DNA of 64,000 bases from NCBI RefSeq assembly GCF_024347575.1, contig NZ_AP025503.1:62001-126000 (forward strand), read 5' to 3'. Shown piece by piece: positions 30,467 to 39,770 of this stretch (position 1 is the stretch's first letter; every line of letters begins with the position of its first letter). Below the pieces are notes generated by a model that was not told where the DNA came from, did no database searches, and was given only the letters and a program-made list of their open reading frames with translations. The DNA is from Vibrio pelagius. Its GTDB lineage: Bacteria > Pseudomonadota > Gammaproteobacteria > Enterobacterales > Vibrionaceae. Position numbers and translations under genes: made by a program.

Positions 30467-30502
30467 CGCCCTAGCCATGATCGGCTGGGGCGTTGTCTTT
30501 TA
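30467..30502 (+). terminator. Terminator after the cytochrome c4 gene
   Basis: CGCCCTAGCC (30467-30476) pairs with GGCTGGGGCG (30483-30492, one G-U wobble) and is followed by TTGTCTTTT. Confidence 0.8.
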
Positions 30503-30588
30503 TATAACCTCACATTATGTGTGGTGTGATCAAATAGGCATTCTTTATGAGTGTTCAAAGGCTGTACAAAAAGTGTGAAGTCGCGCTC

Positions 30589-30617
30589 TTGTCGTTTTTT
30601 TGATAAGTAAGTAAATT
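30589..30617 (+). promoter_or_regulatory. Promoter of the Csr-type RNA
   Basis: TTGTCG (30589-30594) and TAAATT (30612-30617) are 17 bp apart. Transcription should begin near 30624. No convincing GacA/VarA box was found upstream. Confidence 0.6.
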
Positions 30618-30623
30618 AGCCGC

Positions 30624-30878
30624 CATCAGCTTGGAGCTGAAATCGATATGGATGATCGTCTCGTCTAACGGTATAGACAGAAAAGGATCAGGCTAGGATA
30701 GCCCAGCGACAAGGTGTTAGAAACGGATAGCCAAAATTCATCAGGGTGATGAACAAAAAACAAATTTGGCAAGGAAAGCACCAATAACAAATGGAGATTT
30801 GTGTATCAAGTTGAGTACGCAAATTTTGGCCAATATAGGCAGATTTAGAGAGCGATAGGTTTTCCTATCGCTTTTTTT
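30624..30878 (+). ncRNA. CsrB/CsrC/RsmZ-type decoy RNA that titrates CsrA
   Basis: No ORF fits here, but the RNA can fold into a string of small hairpins that expose GGA in the loop, the CsrA target: CAGCT-TGGA-GCTG, CGAT-ATGGATG-ATCG, GGCTA-GGA-TAGCC and CAAAT-GGAG-ATTTG, plus TTCATCA-GGG-TGATGAA. Other single-stranded GGA triplets occur between them. It ends at GCGATAGG-TTTT-CCTATCGC and a run of seven T (30852-30878). Vibrio encode several such RNAs under the VarS/VarA system; which one this is cannot be told without comparison. About 255 nt is short, nearer to RsmZ than to E. coli CsrB. Confidence 0.85.
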
Positions 30879-30963
30879 ATTGATTTGATGAAAAAACACC
30901 CAATATCTCTCCACTCTAAACGCACTTTCTGGTATGTTTCGCATCCCTGTTTAAGGATGTGCT

Positions 30964-31602
30964 ATGTATACTTGTCCCTTATGCCATCATCACGATGTGC
31001 ATCACTACTTTGAAGACAAACGCAGAGAGTATCTGCAGTGTCAGCAATGTGAGTTGGTATTTGTAAAACCTGACCAAAGGTTAGAAGCAAGCGAAGAGAA
31101 AGCACACTATGATCTGCATGAGAATGATCCCAGTGATGCGGGATATCGTAGATTCTTGTCGCGCATTGCCGACCCATTAACAGACAGAATTTCATCTAAC
31201 TCACATGGGTTAGATTTTGGTTGTGGCCCAGGCCCTACGCTATCTATCATGTTAGAAGAAGCTGGACACACCGTGGAGTTGTACGACATCTACTATCACC
31301 CAGAACGTGCCGTTCTTGATAAGACGTACGACTTTATGACTGCCACCGAGGTGATTGAACATCTTTATGAACCCGATAAGGTGTGGCAGCAATGGTTGAA
31401 TTTAGTTAAGCCAGAGGGCTGGATTGGTCTCATGACCAAGCTAGTAATTGACGTAGACGCGTTTGCTGGTTGGCACTATAAGAATGATCCGACGCATGTG
31501 GTCTTTTTTAGCCGCCAAACATTCCAGTTTTTGGCTGAGCGGGATAAGCTCGAACTCGAATTTGTTGGAAATGATGTAATTTTACTGAGGAAGACCCAGT
31601 AA
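30964..31602 (+). CDS. Class I SAM-dependent methyltransferase with N-terminal zinc-binding motif
   Basis: A protein of 212 residues. It starts with a possible zinc ribbon (C4-x2-C7 and C26-x2-C29) and continues with a Methyltransf_23-type fold: the SAM motif LDFGCGPGPTLS (about residues 83-94), acidic residue LYDIYYHPE, and TATEVIEHL. The substrate is unknown. The TAA stop overlaps the yihI ATG by one base, so the two are co-translated; this link to a ribosome-assembly regulator might suggest an rRNA or ribosomal protein target, but that is a guess. Confidence 0.88.
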   Translation: MYTCPLCHHHDVHHYFEDKRREYLQCQQCELVFVKPDQRLEASEEKAHYDLHENDPSDAGYRRFLSRIADPLTDRISSNSHGLDFGCGPGPTLSIMLEEAGHTVELYDIYYHPERAVLDKTYDFMTATEVIEHLYEPDKVWQQWLNLVKPEGWIGLMTKLVIDVDAFAGWHYKNDPTHVVFFSRQTFQFLAERDKLELEFVGNDVILLRKTQ

Positions 31603-32153
31603 TGAGCCGTAGCAAAAAATCAAGAAAGCCAGGAGCTTACGGTGCTCCTGAAGTTATCGTAACTCGCAACCGTAGCGAATCGGATGTTGAGGGACGTGAG
31701 CGTAAGCGCCTGAAGAAACGTAAAGGTTTAAAATCAGGTAGTCGTCACTCAGACGGTGGCGAAGCGAAACAGCGTAAAGCTGCACAAAACCGCGACCCAC
31801 GTTTAGGCAGCAAGAAAAAGATTCCATTGGTGATCGAACCGGCTAAGAAGCCGACCAAACAAGAGCGTAAGTTGTCGTTTGAACAAGAGCTAGAGATGCT
31901 TGAGAACGATGCACAACTGAACACCTTGCTTGACCGTCTAGAAGCGGGCGAAAACTTGGGTGCAGGTCTACAGAAACTAGTAGACGAAAAGCTGGATCGT
32001 ATTGAGTTCCTAATGGATCGCCTAGGCCTACTTGAACCAGAAGAGGAAGAAGTGTTTGATGACCTTCCTGAGTCTGTATCTAAGAAAGCCTCTTCAGATG
32101 AAGACCTACTGTCGCAGTTTGAAGACATCGATCTCGATAACTTTAAAGGCTAA
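31602..32153 (+). CDS. yihI: Der GTPase-activating protein YihI
   Basis: In E. coli YihI stimulates the GTPase Der and so controls late 50S ribosome assembly. It has 183 residues. The N-terminal half is very basic and disordered (SRSKKSRKPG, RERKRLKKRKG), the middle is a helical region (FEQELEMLENDAQLNTLLDRLE), and the C-terminus is acidic. This layout is diagnostic. It overlaps the upstream methyltransferase gene and precedes the DUF2489 gene by 6 bp. Confidence 0.93.
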   Translation: MSRSKKSRKPGAYGAPEVIVTRNRSESDVEGRERKRLKKRKGLKSGSRHSDGGEAKQRKAAQNRDPRLGSKKKIPLVIEPAKKPTKQERKLSFEQELEMLENDAQLNTLLDRLEAGENLGAGLQKLVDEKLDRIEFLMDRLGLLEPEEEEVFDDLPESVSKKASSDEDLLSQFEDIDLDNFKG

Positions 32154-32159
32154 GAATCT

Positions 32160-32648
32160 ATGAATGTAACCTTATTAGCAATTGCTGGCGGAATTATCGT
32201 TCTCGGCTTGGGCTGTTACGCAGGTTACCTTCTACTTCAAGTGAAGAAGCAGACGGAGTTGCAAAAGCAGCATAAAGCGCTAGCCATCGAGAAACGTAAC
32301 GCGAACATCTTCGACAACGTGAACACCCTATGTCTTGCGGGCATTCAAGGTCAGTGCGATCTGTCGGAGATCAGTATTCGCGTGTACAACATCATGGACT
32401 TTGTTCAGGGTGATGAACGTGTTGATTTCGACACTGAATACCCTGCAACCTCTGAGTTGTATCATGTGGTGAAAGACATGGCGCGTGGTGAAGAGCGACA
32501 AAATCTTCCGAAACGAGAGCGCATGAAGCAGAACCTGACTCGACAAAAAGCCGAGTCACGCTTGAACGAATCCATCATTGAAGAGTTGAAACAGTTACAG
32601 AAGAGAGTAAAACCGCTCAATAACCAAATCAACATTCAGATGATCTAA
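32160..32648 (+). CDS. DUF2489-family membrane-anchored protein
   Basis: A protein of 162 residues with an N-terminal membrane helix (about 4-27) and a cytosolic helical region containing NIFDNVNTLCLAGIQGQCDLSEISIRVYNIMD, the conserved block of the DUF2489 family. Function is unknown. It is the last gene of a three-gene unit with the methyltransferase and yihI; this adjacency to yihI is common in Vibrio and other gammaproteobacteria as far as I recall. Confidence 0.85.
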   Translation: MNVTLLAIAGGIIVLGLGCYAGYLLLQVKKQTELQKQHKALAIEKRNANIFDNVNTLCLAGIQGQCDLSEISIRVYNIMDFVQGDERVDFDTEYPATSELYHVVKDMARGEERQNLPKRERMKQNLTRQKAESRLNESIIEELKQLQKRVKPLNNQINIQMI

Positions 32649-32745
32649 TAAAAAGGGCTTGTATGGTGTGGTGTCACATCAAATAAGCCCTCTTACCTTT
32701 GTGTTATCTTACATCCCCTAAGTCGGTTAGTGATCAAGCTATCAA

Positions 32746-32767
32746 TTTTGAGCATTGGTGCTCAAAA
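32746..32767. repeat. Perfect 9-bp inverted repeat upstream of hemN
   Basis: TTTTGAGCA (32746-32754) and TGCTCAAAA (32759-32767) flank TTGG, about 120 bp before the hemN start codon. It could be an operator or a hairpin; it lacks a T-run long enough for a good terminator. It is not an FNR box (TTGATnnnnATCAA). Confidence 0.6.
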
Positions 32768-32888
32768 AGCGATGGGCTGTCAAACGTCCTTACACATCGT
32801 GTGGCAAAATAACCCGTCTATATTTTAATGTATGTAAAATGATTTGAGAGTACGTCAGTATTCGCGGATCTTAATTGGAAATACCATC

Positions 32889-34280
32889 ATGTCGAGCAAG
32901 CCAGCAGTAACGAGCCAGCAAATCGTTTGGGATCAAGCCATCTTAGACAAGTACAACTATTCTGGTCCACGTTACACCTCTTATCCAACTGCGTTGGAGT
33001 TCCATGAAGCTTTCACGGTCTCTGATTATGACATGGCGTGTACTCAGTACCCTGAGCGTCCGCTTTCTCTTTACGTACATATCCCGTTCTGTCACAAGCT
33101 TTGTTACTACTGTGGTTGTAATAAGGTGATCACTCGCCACTCGCATAAGGCTGATGAGTACTTGGATGTCATTGAGCATGAGATCCGCCAGCGCGCAGCA
33201 CTACTGCAAGGGCGTGAAGTGACGCAGCTGCACTTTGGTGGAGGTACACCAACCTTCCTGAGCAAAGCGCAAATCACTCGCCTGATGATGATTTTGCGTG
33301 ATGAGTTCAACTTTACTCAAGATGCTGAGATCAGTATTGAAGTTGACCCGCGTGAGATTGAGCTTGATATGCTTGATCACCTGCGCAGCGAAGGCTTTAA
33401 CCGTCTGAGCATCGGTGTTCAAGACTTCAACAAAGAAGTACAGAAACTGGTTAACCGTGAGCAAGATGAAGAGTTCATCATTGCTATGGTGCAGCGTGCC
33501 AAAGACCTGGGTTTCCGCTCAACCAACCTGGATCTTATCTACGGTTTGCCAAAACAGACTCAGGCGCTATTTGCTGAAACATTGAAGCAAGTGCTGGAAA
33601 TGAAGCCGGGTCGTCTATCGGTGTTTAACTACGCTCATATGCCTCAACTGTTTGCGGCTCAGCGTAAGATTAAAGATGAAGACCTACCAAAAGCAGAAGA
33701 GAAGATGGCGATCCTGCAAGATACCATCGCGACGCTGACAGGTGCGGGTTATCAGTTTATCGGTATGGACCACTTCGCTCTGCCTGAAGATGAACTGGCG
33801 GTAGCACAGCGTGAAGGCATTCTTCACCGTAATTTCCAAGGCTACACCACACAAGGTGAGTGTGACCTGATTGGCTTTGGTGTATCGGCAATCTCTATGG
33901 TGGGTGATGCTTACGCTCAGAACCAGAAAGAGTTGAAGAAGTACTACGCTCAAGTGAACGAACTGCGTCATGCTCTATGGAAGGGTGTGGCTCTGGATAA
34001 CGACGACCTATTGCGTCGCGAAGTGATTAAGCAGCTGATCTGTAACTTTAAACTGGATAAGACCCAGATTGAGTCTGAATTCTCAGTGAACTTTAATCGC
34101 TACTTCAAAGAAGATTTAGAGCTACTGCAAACCTTCATTAACGATGAGTTGGTTGAAGTGGATGACAAAGAGATCCGTGTAACCCTGCGTGGTCGACTGC
34201 TGATTCGTAACATCTGTATGTGCTTCGATAAGTACCTGCGAGCCAAAGCGCGTCAGCAGCAGTTCTCTCGCGTTATCTAA
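32889..34280 (+). CDS. hemN: Oxygen-independent coproporphyrinogen III oxidase
   Basis: Radical-SAM enzyme that makes protoporphyrinogen IX without oxygen. The ATG at 32889 (463 residues) is chosen, with GGAAATACC upstream; an earlier in-frame start adds 15 unrelated residues. The iron-sulfur binding Cx3Cx2C appears as CHKLCYYCGC (about residues 67-76). The HFGGGTPTFL SAM motif and the C-terminal RLLIRNICMCFDKYL segment mark true HemN rather than the heme chaperone HemW. With hemB it gives the window two heme-synthesis genes in separate units. Confidence 0.97.
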   Translation: MSSKPAVTSQQIVWDQAILDKYNYSGPRYTSYPTALEFHEAFTVSDYDMACTQYPERPLSLYVHIPFCHKLCYYCGCNKVITRHSHKADEYLDVIEHEIRQRAALLQGREVTQLHFGGGTPTFLSKAQITRLMMILRDEFNFTQDAEISIEVDPREIELDMLDHLRSEGFNRLSIGVQDFNKEVQKLVNREQDEEFIIAMVQRAKDLGFRSTNLDLIYGLPKQTQALFAETLKQVLEMKPGRLSVFNYAHMPQLFAAQRKIKDEDLPKAEEKMAILQDTIATLTGAGYQFIGMDHFALPEDELAVAQREGILHRNFQGYTTQGECDLIGFGVSAISMVGDAYAQNQKELKKYYAQVNELRHALWKGVALDNDDLLRREVIKQLICNFKLDKTQIESEFSVNFNRYFKEDLELLQTFINDELVEVDDKEIRVTLRGRLLIRNICMCFDKYLRAKARQQQFSRVI

Positions 34281-34320
34281 GCGAACTCTGTTTTCACAAC
34301 ATCTGTTTTTCTAACAAAAA

Positions 34321-34348
34321 TGCCAGCATCGAGATGCTGGCATTTTTT
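34321..34348. terminator. Terminator after hemN
   Basis: TGCCAGCATC-GA-GATGCTGGCA stem with A-run before and T-run after; it also serves the convergent GGDEF-EAL gene. Confidence 0.92.
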
Positions 34349-34372
34349 ATTCTATAACGATCAATCTGGCGG

Positions 34373-36907
34373 CTAACTCAGTTGGTGAGGCCATTCATCG
34401 AATGGCACCGGACGGCTATAAAGGAAGCCTTGAGCTTGCGGGCATTTTAACTGTTTAAGTAAATCAGCCTGTTGTTGGGTTTCCACGCCTTCAGCCACCA
34501 AGTTAACCTTAAAGCCGCGTGTAATGTTCACAATCGCAGCTACGATAGAGCTTTCTAAGCGTTCTTTCTCTAACTTGCTAACAAAGCTACGGTCGATCTT
34601 CAAGCAATCAAATGGCAGCTTTTGCAGGTAGGCCAGTGATGAGTAGCCAGTGCCAAAGTCATCAATCGCAATCGAAATACCCAGAGCCTTAAGTGCTAAC
34701 ATATTCTCAATGATCGTTGGATCATTATCGACGATACGAGACTCGGTGATTTCTAAGGTGAGATTGCGAGCTGGCAGTCTAGTATCACGCAGGGTGCTCT
34801 TAACCTGCGCGACAAAGCCAGCTTGGCTCAGCTGATCAACGGCTAAGTTAACGTGAATGGAAAACTCAGGCGCCCACATACCCGTTTCAATCGCGATTGC
34901 CGTATCACGACATGACTTATGCAAAATTTGCTGGCCGATATCACTGATAAGCCCAGTCTCTTCCGCCAATGGAATAAACTCCAACGGGGGGATGATACCT
35001 TGCTCCGTTACCCAACGAGCTAGCGCTTCGGCACCAATGGTTGTGCCGGTTTCTAGGTCAATGATTGGCTGGTAGAAGGGTTCAAACTGTTTTTTCTCTA
35101 TCGCTTTATTAATACGAGCCAGCATTTTAGTGCGATGCCTTGAGGCGTTAGCCATTTCAGGGCTGTATATACTAAAGCGCGCTTTGTCTTGTTTTGCGTT
35201 ACTCAAAGCGATACTGCTGTTACGCAACCACAGGGTCATATCGCAATCTTCGCATTGCTGCACAATACCAATCGAAATATTGACGACCACATTTTCTGAT
35301 TCCATACAGAAGGGAGAAGAGAAAGTCTGCAGCAGTCGGTTGGCTAATAGACTGACTTCTTCTTTGTCAGCCACATCGGGTGCGTAGATAGCAAATTCAT
35401 CACCGCCAGTACGAGCCAGTAAGTAATGTTCTGGCAGAATACCTCGCAGGCGAGCAGCGGCAACAATCAGCAACTGATCACCGTTGTAGTGACCAAGACT
35501 ATCATTGATGTCACGGAAGCGGTCAATACCCACCAGATATAGAGTGCCTGTGTTGGCGATATTGAGTTTTTTCGCAGCATCCACTAGACCTTCGCGGCTA
35601 TACAACTTGGTCAGTGAGTCATAGGTAAGTTGAGTCTGCAGAGCGTTAAACGAAGACTTGAGGTTGTCGGTCATTTCATTGAACGCTTCGACCAACATAC
35701 TGGTTTCGTAGATATGGCCTGGTCGTGGCATGGTGCTTTCCCAATCGCCTTTTGCTAGCTGCTTTGCTGCATCGGCAGTTGAGGTGATCGGTCGCGTCAC
35801 ACGATTGAATGCTAAGAAACCAAGAGTAATCCCCGTAAAGCTTAGTAGTAGCCCAAGTAGTAAGCTATTACGCTGATTCTCTGGCAGTTTACCGAGTAGG
35901 TCTGTTTTGGGAATAGACATGCCAATGAACCATGTAATGCCGTATTCATCCGAATAAGGGGTGATCTGGTTGTAGAAGCGTTCGTTGTCGAGATCGAAGC
36001 TAAAGCGGTGCACTTGCTGATCATCAGTTAAATGGAATTGATCCACATAAGAGGCGCTTTCTCGAATGATGGGGTTGGGGCTCTCTGTCGCGAGCAACCT
36101 TTCCCCTCGTTCAGAGTGACGGGTATTGCCCCAGGATACGACACTACCGCCATCAGAATGAGCCACCATACGTTGCTGCTGATCCATAATATAAACGGAG
36201 GCGTTAGTTCTATCTTTGAGTTGTTTGAGGAAAGCGTTGAAGGTATCAATTTTAATGTCACTAACAATGACCGCTTTGAATTTGCCTTGGTCATAGATTG
36301 GCGCGAGAGCGGAGAGGGTGATCTCCTGCCTTTCGTCAGCGTTGGTGTAAATCGTTGACCATGCGGGTTTGGTTTGATGAGCAACAGGTGTGTACCAAGG
36401 GCGAACGCGTGGGTCGTAATTTGAGATCACAGAGCGAATATCTTTGCTTATCTCGCTGCCGCGATAGATGATCAGCTGATTTTGAGTGCGGTCATCTTGC
36501 AGCATTAATGAATAGCCATTGTTGGCTTCTTTACGTAGACCTACATAGTGTCCCTGCTCTGACCCAAAGCCAATAGCATCGAGCTGTTCTATGGTTGAGA
36601 AGTGCTCTGCAAAGCTTCGAAGAATGTAGTCTTGTACCGTATTCAGATCTTCCTCTTGATAGAGCTGGTGGTACCCGATGTTATGACTTAGAGATAGATT
36701 TGCGTGGAACGGCTTCTCTAGAAATTCAGATAGACTCTTGTGGACATTTTCTGTCAGTGACGCTAATTGACGTGCACTGACATCACGAAACATCTCTTCG
36801 AAGCTGTTTTTCTGAGTAAAAACCATTACACCTATGGTGACGAGAAAAATCATCACGAACGGCAAAACCACAGCGGTTCTGAGTGTAATTTGGGTTTTTA
36901 TGGACAT
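34373..36907 (-). CDS. Membrane GGDEF-EAL protein with periplasmic Cache sensor and HAMP
   Basis: Predicted cyclic di-GMP synthase/phosphodiesterase of 844 residues. Order: membrane helix (about 12-32), large periplasmic double-Cache type domain (about 35-345, with VRPWYTPV and TLSALAPIYD segments), second membrane helix (about 349-370), HAMP linker (about 370-425), GGDEF domain with intact GGDEF (about 502), and EAL domain with intact EAL (about 626), NLAVDQL, EITES, DDFGTG and AEGVET. No RxxD site is visible before GGDEF. Both active sites look complete. The ligand is unknown; Cache domains often bind amino acids or organic acids. It differs in sensor from the protein at 5182-8322. Confidence 0.93.
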   Translation of the reverse strand: MSIKTQITLRTAVVLPFVMIFLVTIGVMVFTQKNSFEEMFRDVSARQLASLTENVHKSLSEFLEKPFHANLSLSHNIGYHQLYQEEDLNTVQDYILRSFAEHFSTIEQLDAIGFGSEQGHYVGLRKEANNGYSLMLQDDRTQNQLIIYRGSEISKDIRSVISNYDPRVRPWYTPVAHQTKPAWSTIYTNADERQEITLSALAPIYDQGKFKAVIVSDIKIDTFNAFLKQLKDRTNASVYIMDQQQRMVAHSDGGSVVSWGNTRHSERGERLLATESPNPIIRESASYVDQFHLTDDQQVHRFSFDLDNERFYNQITPYSDEYGITWFIGMSIPKTDLLGKLPENQRNSLLLGLLLSFTGITLGFLAFNRVTRPITSTADAAKQLAKGDWESTMPRPGHIYETSMLVEAFNEMTDNLKSSFNALQTQLTYDSLTKLYSREGLVDAAKKLNIANTGTLYLVGIDRFRDINDSLGHYNGDQLLIVAAARLRGILPEHYLLARTGGDEFAIYAPDVADKEEVSLLANRLLQTFSSPFCMESENVVVNISIGIVQQCEDCDMTLWLRNSSIALSNAKQDKARFSIYSPEMANASRHRTKMLARINKAIEKKQFEPFYQPIIDLETGTTIGAEALARWVTEQGIIPPLEFIPLAEETGLISDIGQQILHKSCRDTAIAIETGMWAPEFSIHVNLAVDQLSQAGFVAQVKSTLRDTRLPARNLTLEITESRIVDNDPTIIENMLALKALGISIAIDDFGTGYSSLAYLQKLPFDCLKIDRSFVSKLEKERLESSIVAAIVNITRGFKVNLVAEGVETQQQADLLKQLKCPQAQGFLYSRPVPFDEWPHQLS

Positions 36908-37012
36908 CGACGATTATAATTTTGTATGTTGTACTGTAATTGTACCGACTCCACCCCAGTCAGGCGATACTTTTTTGATTAAAAAGTAAATGCAACTTTG
37001 AGCATATCTAAG

Positions 37013-38413
37013 CTAGTACAACTCTTTTAGCTTCCTAGTTAGAGTATTTCGACCCCAACCAAGCACTTTCGCGGCATCTTGCTTATGACCATTAGTATGG
37101 TTCAAGGCCGCTTCAAGCAGTATACGTTCAAACTCTGGAAGCGCATAAGAGAGCAGCTCTTTTTCTCCTGAATCTAGCGCACATTTTGCCCAGTTTGCCA
37201 GAAGGTTCTGCCAACTCTCACCGTTATCGCTGGTGGTAACGGATTTCTCTTCGAGCAATTCTGGAGGAAGGTCAGATGGCAGTATCTCGCTACCACTGGC
37301 CATGACCGTCAACCAACGACAGATATTTTCGAGTTGGCGAACGTTACCCGGCCAGTTGAGCTGATTGAGTTTGGCGATAGTCTCTGGGTGAAGCGCTTTC
37401 ACCTCAACGCCAAGTTCTTCTGCTGCCGAGCTTAGAAAGTGTTGTGTGAGCTTTTCGATGTCCTGCTTACGTTCGCGTAGTGCGGGGATATGGATACGAA
37501 TGACGTTGAGACGGTGAAACAGGTCTTCACGGAAATCGCCTTCGTGCACTAAACGTTCTAAATTTTGGTGCGTTGCTGCGACAATACGAACGTCAACCTT
37601 CACAGCTGAGTGACCACCAACACGGTAGAACTGCCCATCTGAAAGTACACGTAGTAGGCGAGTTTGAATGTCGAGTGGCATATCTCCGATCTCATCTAGA
37701 AATAGGGTGCCACCGTTCGCCTGTTCGAAACGACCTTGACGCACGCTATTGGCACCAGTAAATGCGCCTTTTTCATGACCAAACAGCTCTGACTCAATCA
37801 GATCTTTTGGAATGGCGGCCATGTTGAGGGCGATAAATGGTTTCGTCGCGCGTGGGCTGTGGCGGTGTAGGGCGTGGGCAACCAGCTCTTTACCTGTTCC
37901 AGACTCACCATTGATTAACACTGAGATTGAAGAGCGAGAGAGGCGACCAATGGCGCGAAAAACCTCTTGCATTGCTGGCGCTTCACCAATGATTTCTGGT
38001 GCGTTGGTATCGGCGACTTCATTGGCTTGCTCACGTTTCTGTTCATGGCTGTGGGCAATCGCACGCTCAACTAGAGTTAGAGTCTCATCAATATCGAATG
38101 GCTTTGGAAGATATTCGAAAGCGCCTTTCTGGTAAGCGTTAACGGCCGCGTCGAGGTCCGAGTGCGCGGTCATGATGATGACAGGCAGATCCGGTGAGCG
38201 CTGCTGAACTTGATTAAGCAGTTCGATACCGTCGATACCTGGCATACGGATATCCGAGACTAGGACATCGGGGGTTTCGCGTTCCAATGCCATGAGCACG
38301 CTCTCCGCGTCGGCGAAGGTTTCACACTTAATGTCCGCCGAAGAGAGCGTCTTCTCGACGACCCAGCGGATAGAGCTATCGTCATCGACGACCCATACAT
38401 ATCCTTTACTCAT
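37013..38413 (-). CDS. glnG: Nitrogen regulation response regulator NtrC
   Basis: Sigma-54 dependent activator (NtrC, NRI) of 466 residues. The receiver domain has the phosphoacceptor Asp in VSDIRMPG (about residue 54). The AAA+ domain has Walker A GESGTGKE (about 168), GAFTGA (about 215) and Walker B GTLFLDEIGD. The C-terminal Fis-type helix-turn-helix is GHKQDAAKVLGWGRNTLTRKL. It is last in the glnA-DUF4124-ntrB-ntrC series, 112 bp after ntrB. Its likely binding sites lie upstream of glnA. Confidence 0.97.
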   Translation of the reverse strand: MSKGYVWVVDDDSSIRWVVEKTLSSADIKCETFADAESVLMALERETPDVLVSDIRMPGIDGIELLNQVQQRSPDLPVIIMTAHSDLDAAVNAYQKGAFEYLPKPFDIDETLTLVERAIAHSHEQKREQANEVADTNAPEIIGEAPAMQEVFRAIGRLSRSSISVLINGESGTGKELVAHALHRHSPRATKPFIALNMAAIPKDLIESELFGHEKGAFTGANSVRQGRFEQANGGTLFLDEIGDMPLDIQTRLLRVLSDGQFYRVGGHSAVKVDVRIVAATHQNLERLVHEGDFREDLFHRLNVIRIHIPALRERKQDIEKLTQHFLSSAAEELGVEVKALHPETIAKLNQLNWPGNVRQLENICRWLTVMASGSEILPSDLPPELLEEKSVTTSDNGESWQNLLANWAKCALDSGEKELLSYALPEFERILLEAALNHTNGHKQDAAKVLGWGRNTLTRKLKELY

Positions 38414-38525
38414 AGTTCCATTCCTTTGCAGCCAATTCTATTGTGATGATCATTGTTGTTTTTATGCTGTTATATCTTGTTGCCAACACCACCCAAGCAG
38501 CTCTCTGGTGATGCCGATAAATTTA

Positions 38526-39602
38526 TTAAATTGGTAAGTAGATGGTGAAGGTGGTGTTCCCCGGCCAGCTCTCTACATCAATTTTTCCGTTATGTTGGTC
38601 AATCAAATTCTGCGAGATTGATAATCCAAGCCCAGTGCCACCCTCCCGTCCACTGACCATAGGGTAGAAGAGGGTATCTTTGAGTTCATCTGGGATGCCC
38701 GGTCCGTTGTCGCAGATCTCAATGCGTGCCGCGAGTTTGTGTCGTTGCCCATGAATGTTCGCTTGATGCACCGTTCTGGTGCGAATGGTGATTTTGCCCG
38801 ACTCTTGTGAGCTCAAAATCTGCGCCGCATTACTCACAATGTTGAGCATCGCCTGCTCAACTTGGGCTGAGTCCATCAAAATATTGGGTAGGCTCGGGTC
38901 GTAATCGCGCTCAATCGCCAATGAAGAACCTGACTCTAACTCCACCAGCTGGCGTACCTTTTCTAGAATCTGGTGAAGATTCTCTTCACTTTTCTTACCC
39001 GGCTTTTGTGGACCAAGTAGACGGTCAACCAAAGCTCTTAAACGGTCGGCCTGCTCGATAATAATTTGGGTGTATTCGTTCAGTGATTGGTCTGGCAGCA
39101 TCTTACCTAGAAGCTGGGCTGCACCGCGCAGTCCACCGAGAGGGTTCTTGATCTCATGAGCTAGACCGCGCACCAATAGCTTGGCTGCTTGTTGCTGGGC
39201 ATGCTGGTTAAGCTCTTGGCTGAGGCGTCTTTGTTGGTCTATCTTGCGCATCTCTACCAGCAGTAGGGTTTCGCGTTGCCAAGTCATTGGGCTGACTGTG
39301 ACTTCCAGCATCAAAGGGCGGTTATCAACAACGAAGGTCACGTCACTGTCTGTAATGCTTTGCCCGCTTTGCAGTGGTTGTGTCAGAAGCGCAAGATCGA
39401 GAGACGCATGTTGAATGAGTTGACTAAGTGGGTGATCAACAATGCGTTTAGCACTCTGTGAGAACAGTTGCTCGGCGGCTGGATTGGCATAACGCACATA
39501 GAGCTGCTCATCGAGCATCAAGGTGGCCGTCACCATATTGTCGAGTATGGCGTTAGATAATTGATGTGTCTCTATGCTGTCGCTCTGCGCTGATCGATTC
39601 AC
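38526..39602 (-). CDS. glnL: Nitrogen sensor histidine kinase NtrB
   Basis: Cytosolic kinase/phosphatase (NtrB, NRII) that phosphorylates NtrC under nitrogen limitation, guided by PII. It has 358 residues: a PAS domain (about 12-125), the H-box with phosphorylated His in RGLAHEIKNPLGGLRGAAQLL (about residue 150), and the ATP-binding domain with N-box (MLNIVSNA), G1 (CDNGPGIP) and G2 (GREGGTGLGLSI). No membrane helix is present, as expected. Confidence 0.96.
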   Translation of the reverse strand: MNRSAQSDSIETHQLSNAILDNMVTATLMLDEQLYVRYANPAAEQLFSQSAKRIVDHPLSQLIQHASLDLALLTQPLQSGQSITDSDVTFVVDNRPLMLEVTVSPMTWQRETLLLVEMRKIDQQRRLSQELNQHAQQQAAKLLVRGLAHEIKNPLGGLRGAAQLLGKMLPDQSLNEYTQIIIEQADRLRALVDRLLGPQKPGKKSEENLHQILEKVRQLVELESGSSLAIERDYDPSLPNILMDSAQVEQAMLNIVSNAAQILSSQESGKITIRTRTVHQANIHGQRHKLAARIEICDNGPGIPDELKDTLFYPMVSGREGGTGLGLSISQNLIDQHNGKIDVESWPGNTTFTIYLPI

Positions 39603-39770
39603 GGTTGCATCCTTGAACTGAGATTATTTCCTTGCACCAAATTGGTGCGTTGATAAGTTCAAGTATGGCGCATCTCAACCAGAAGCTAAAGATAATTCCT
39701 ATCTGTTGCCTTAAAGTGGTCAGTATCTGGTGAAAAACAGACAAACTGGGCTTGTTTTGTGCACATTGGC

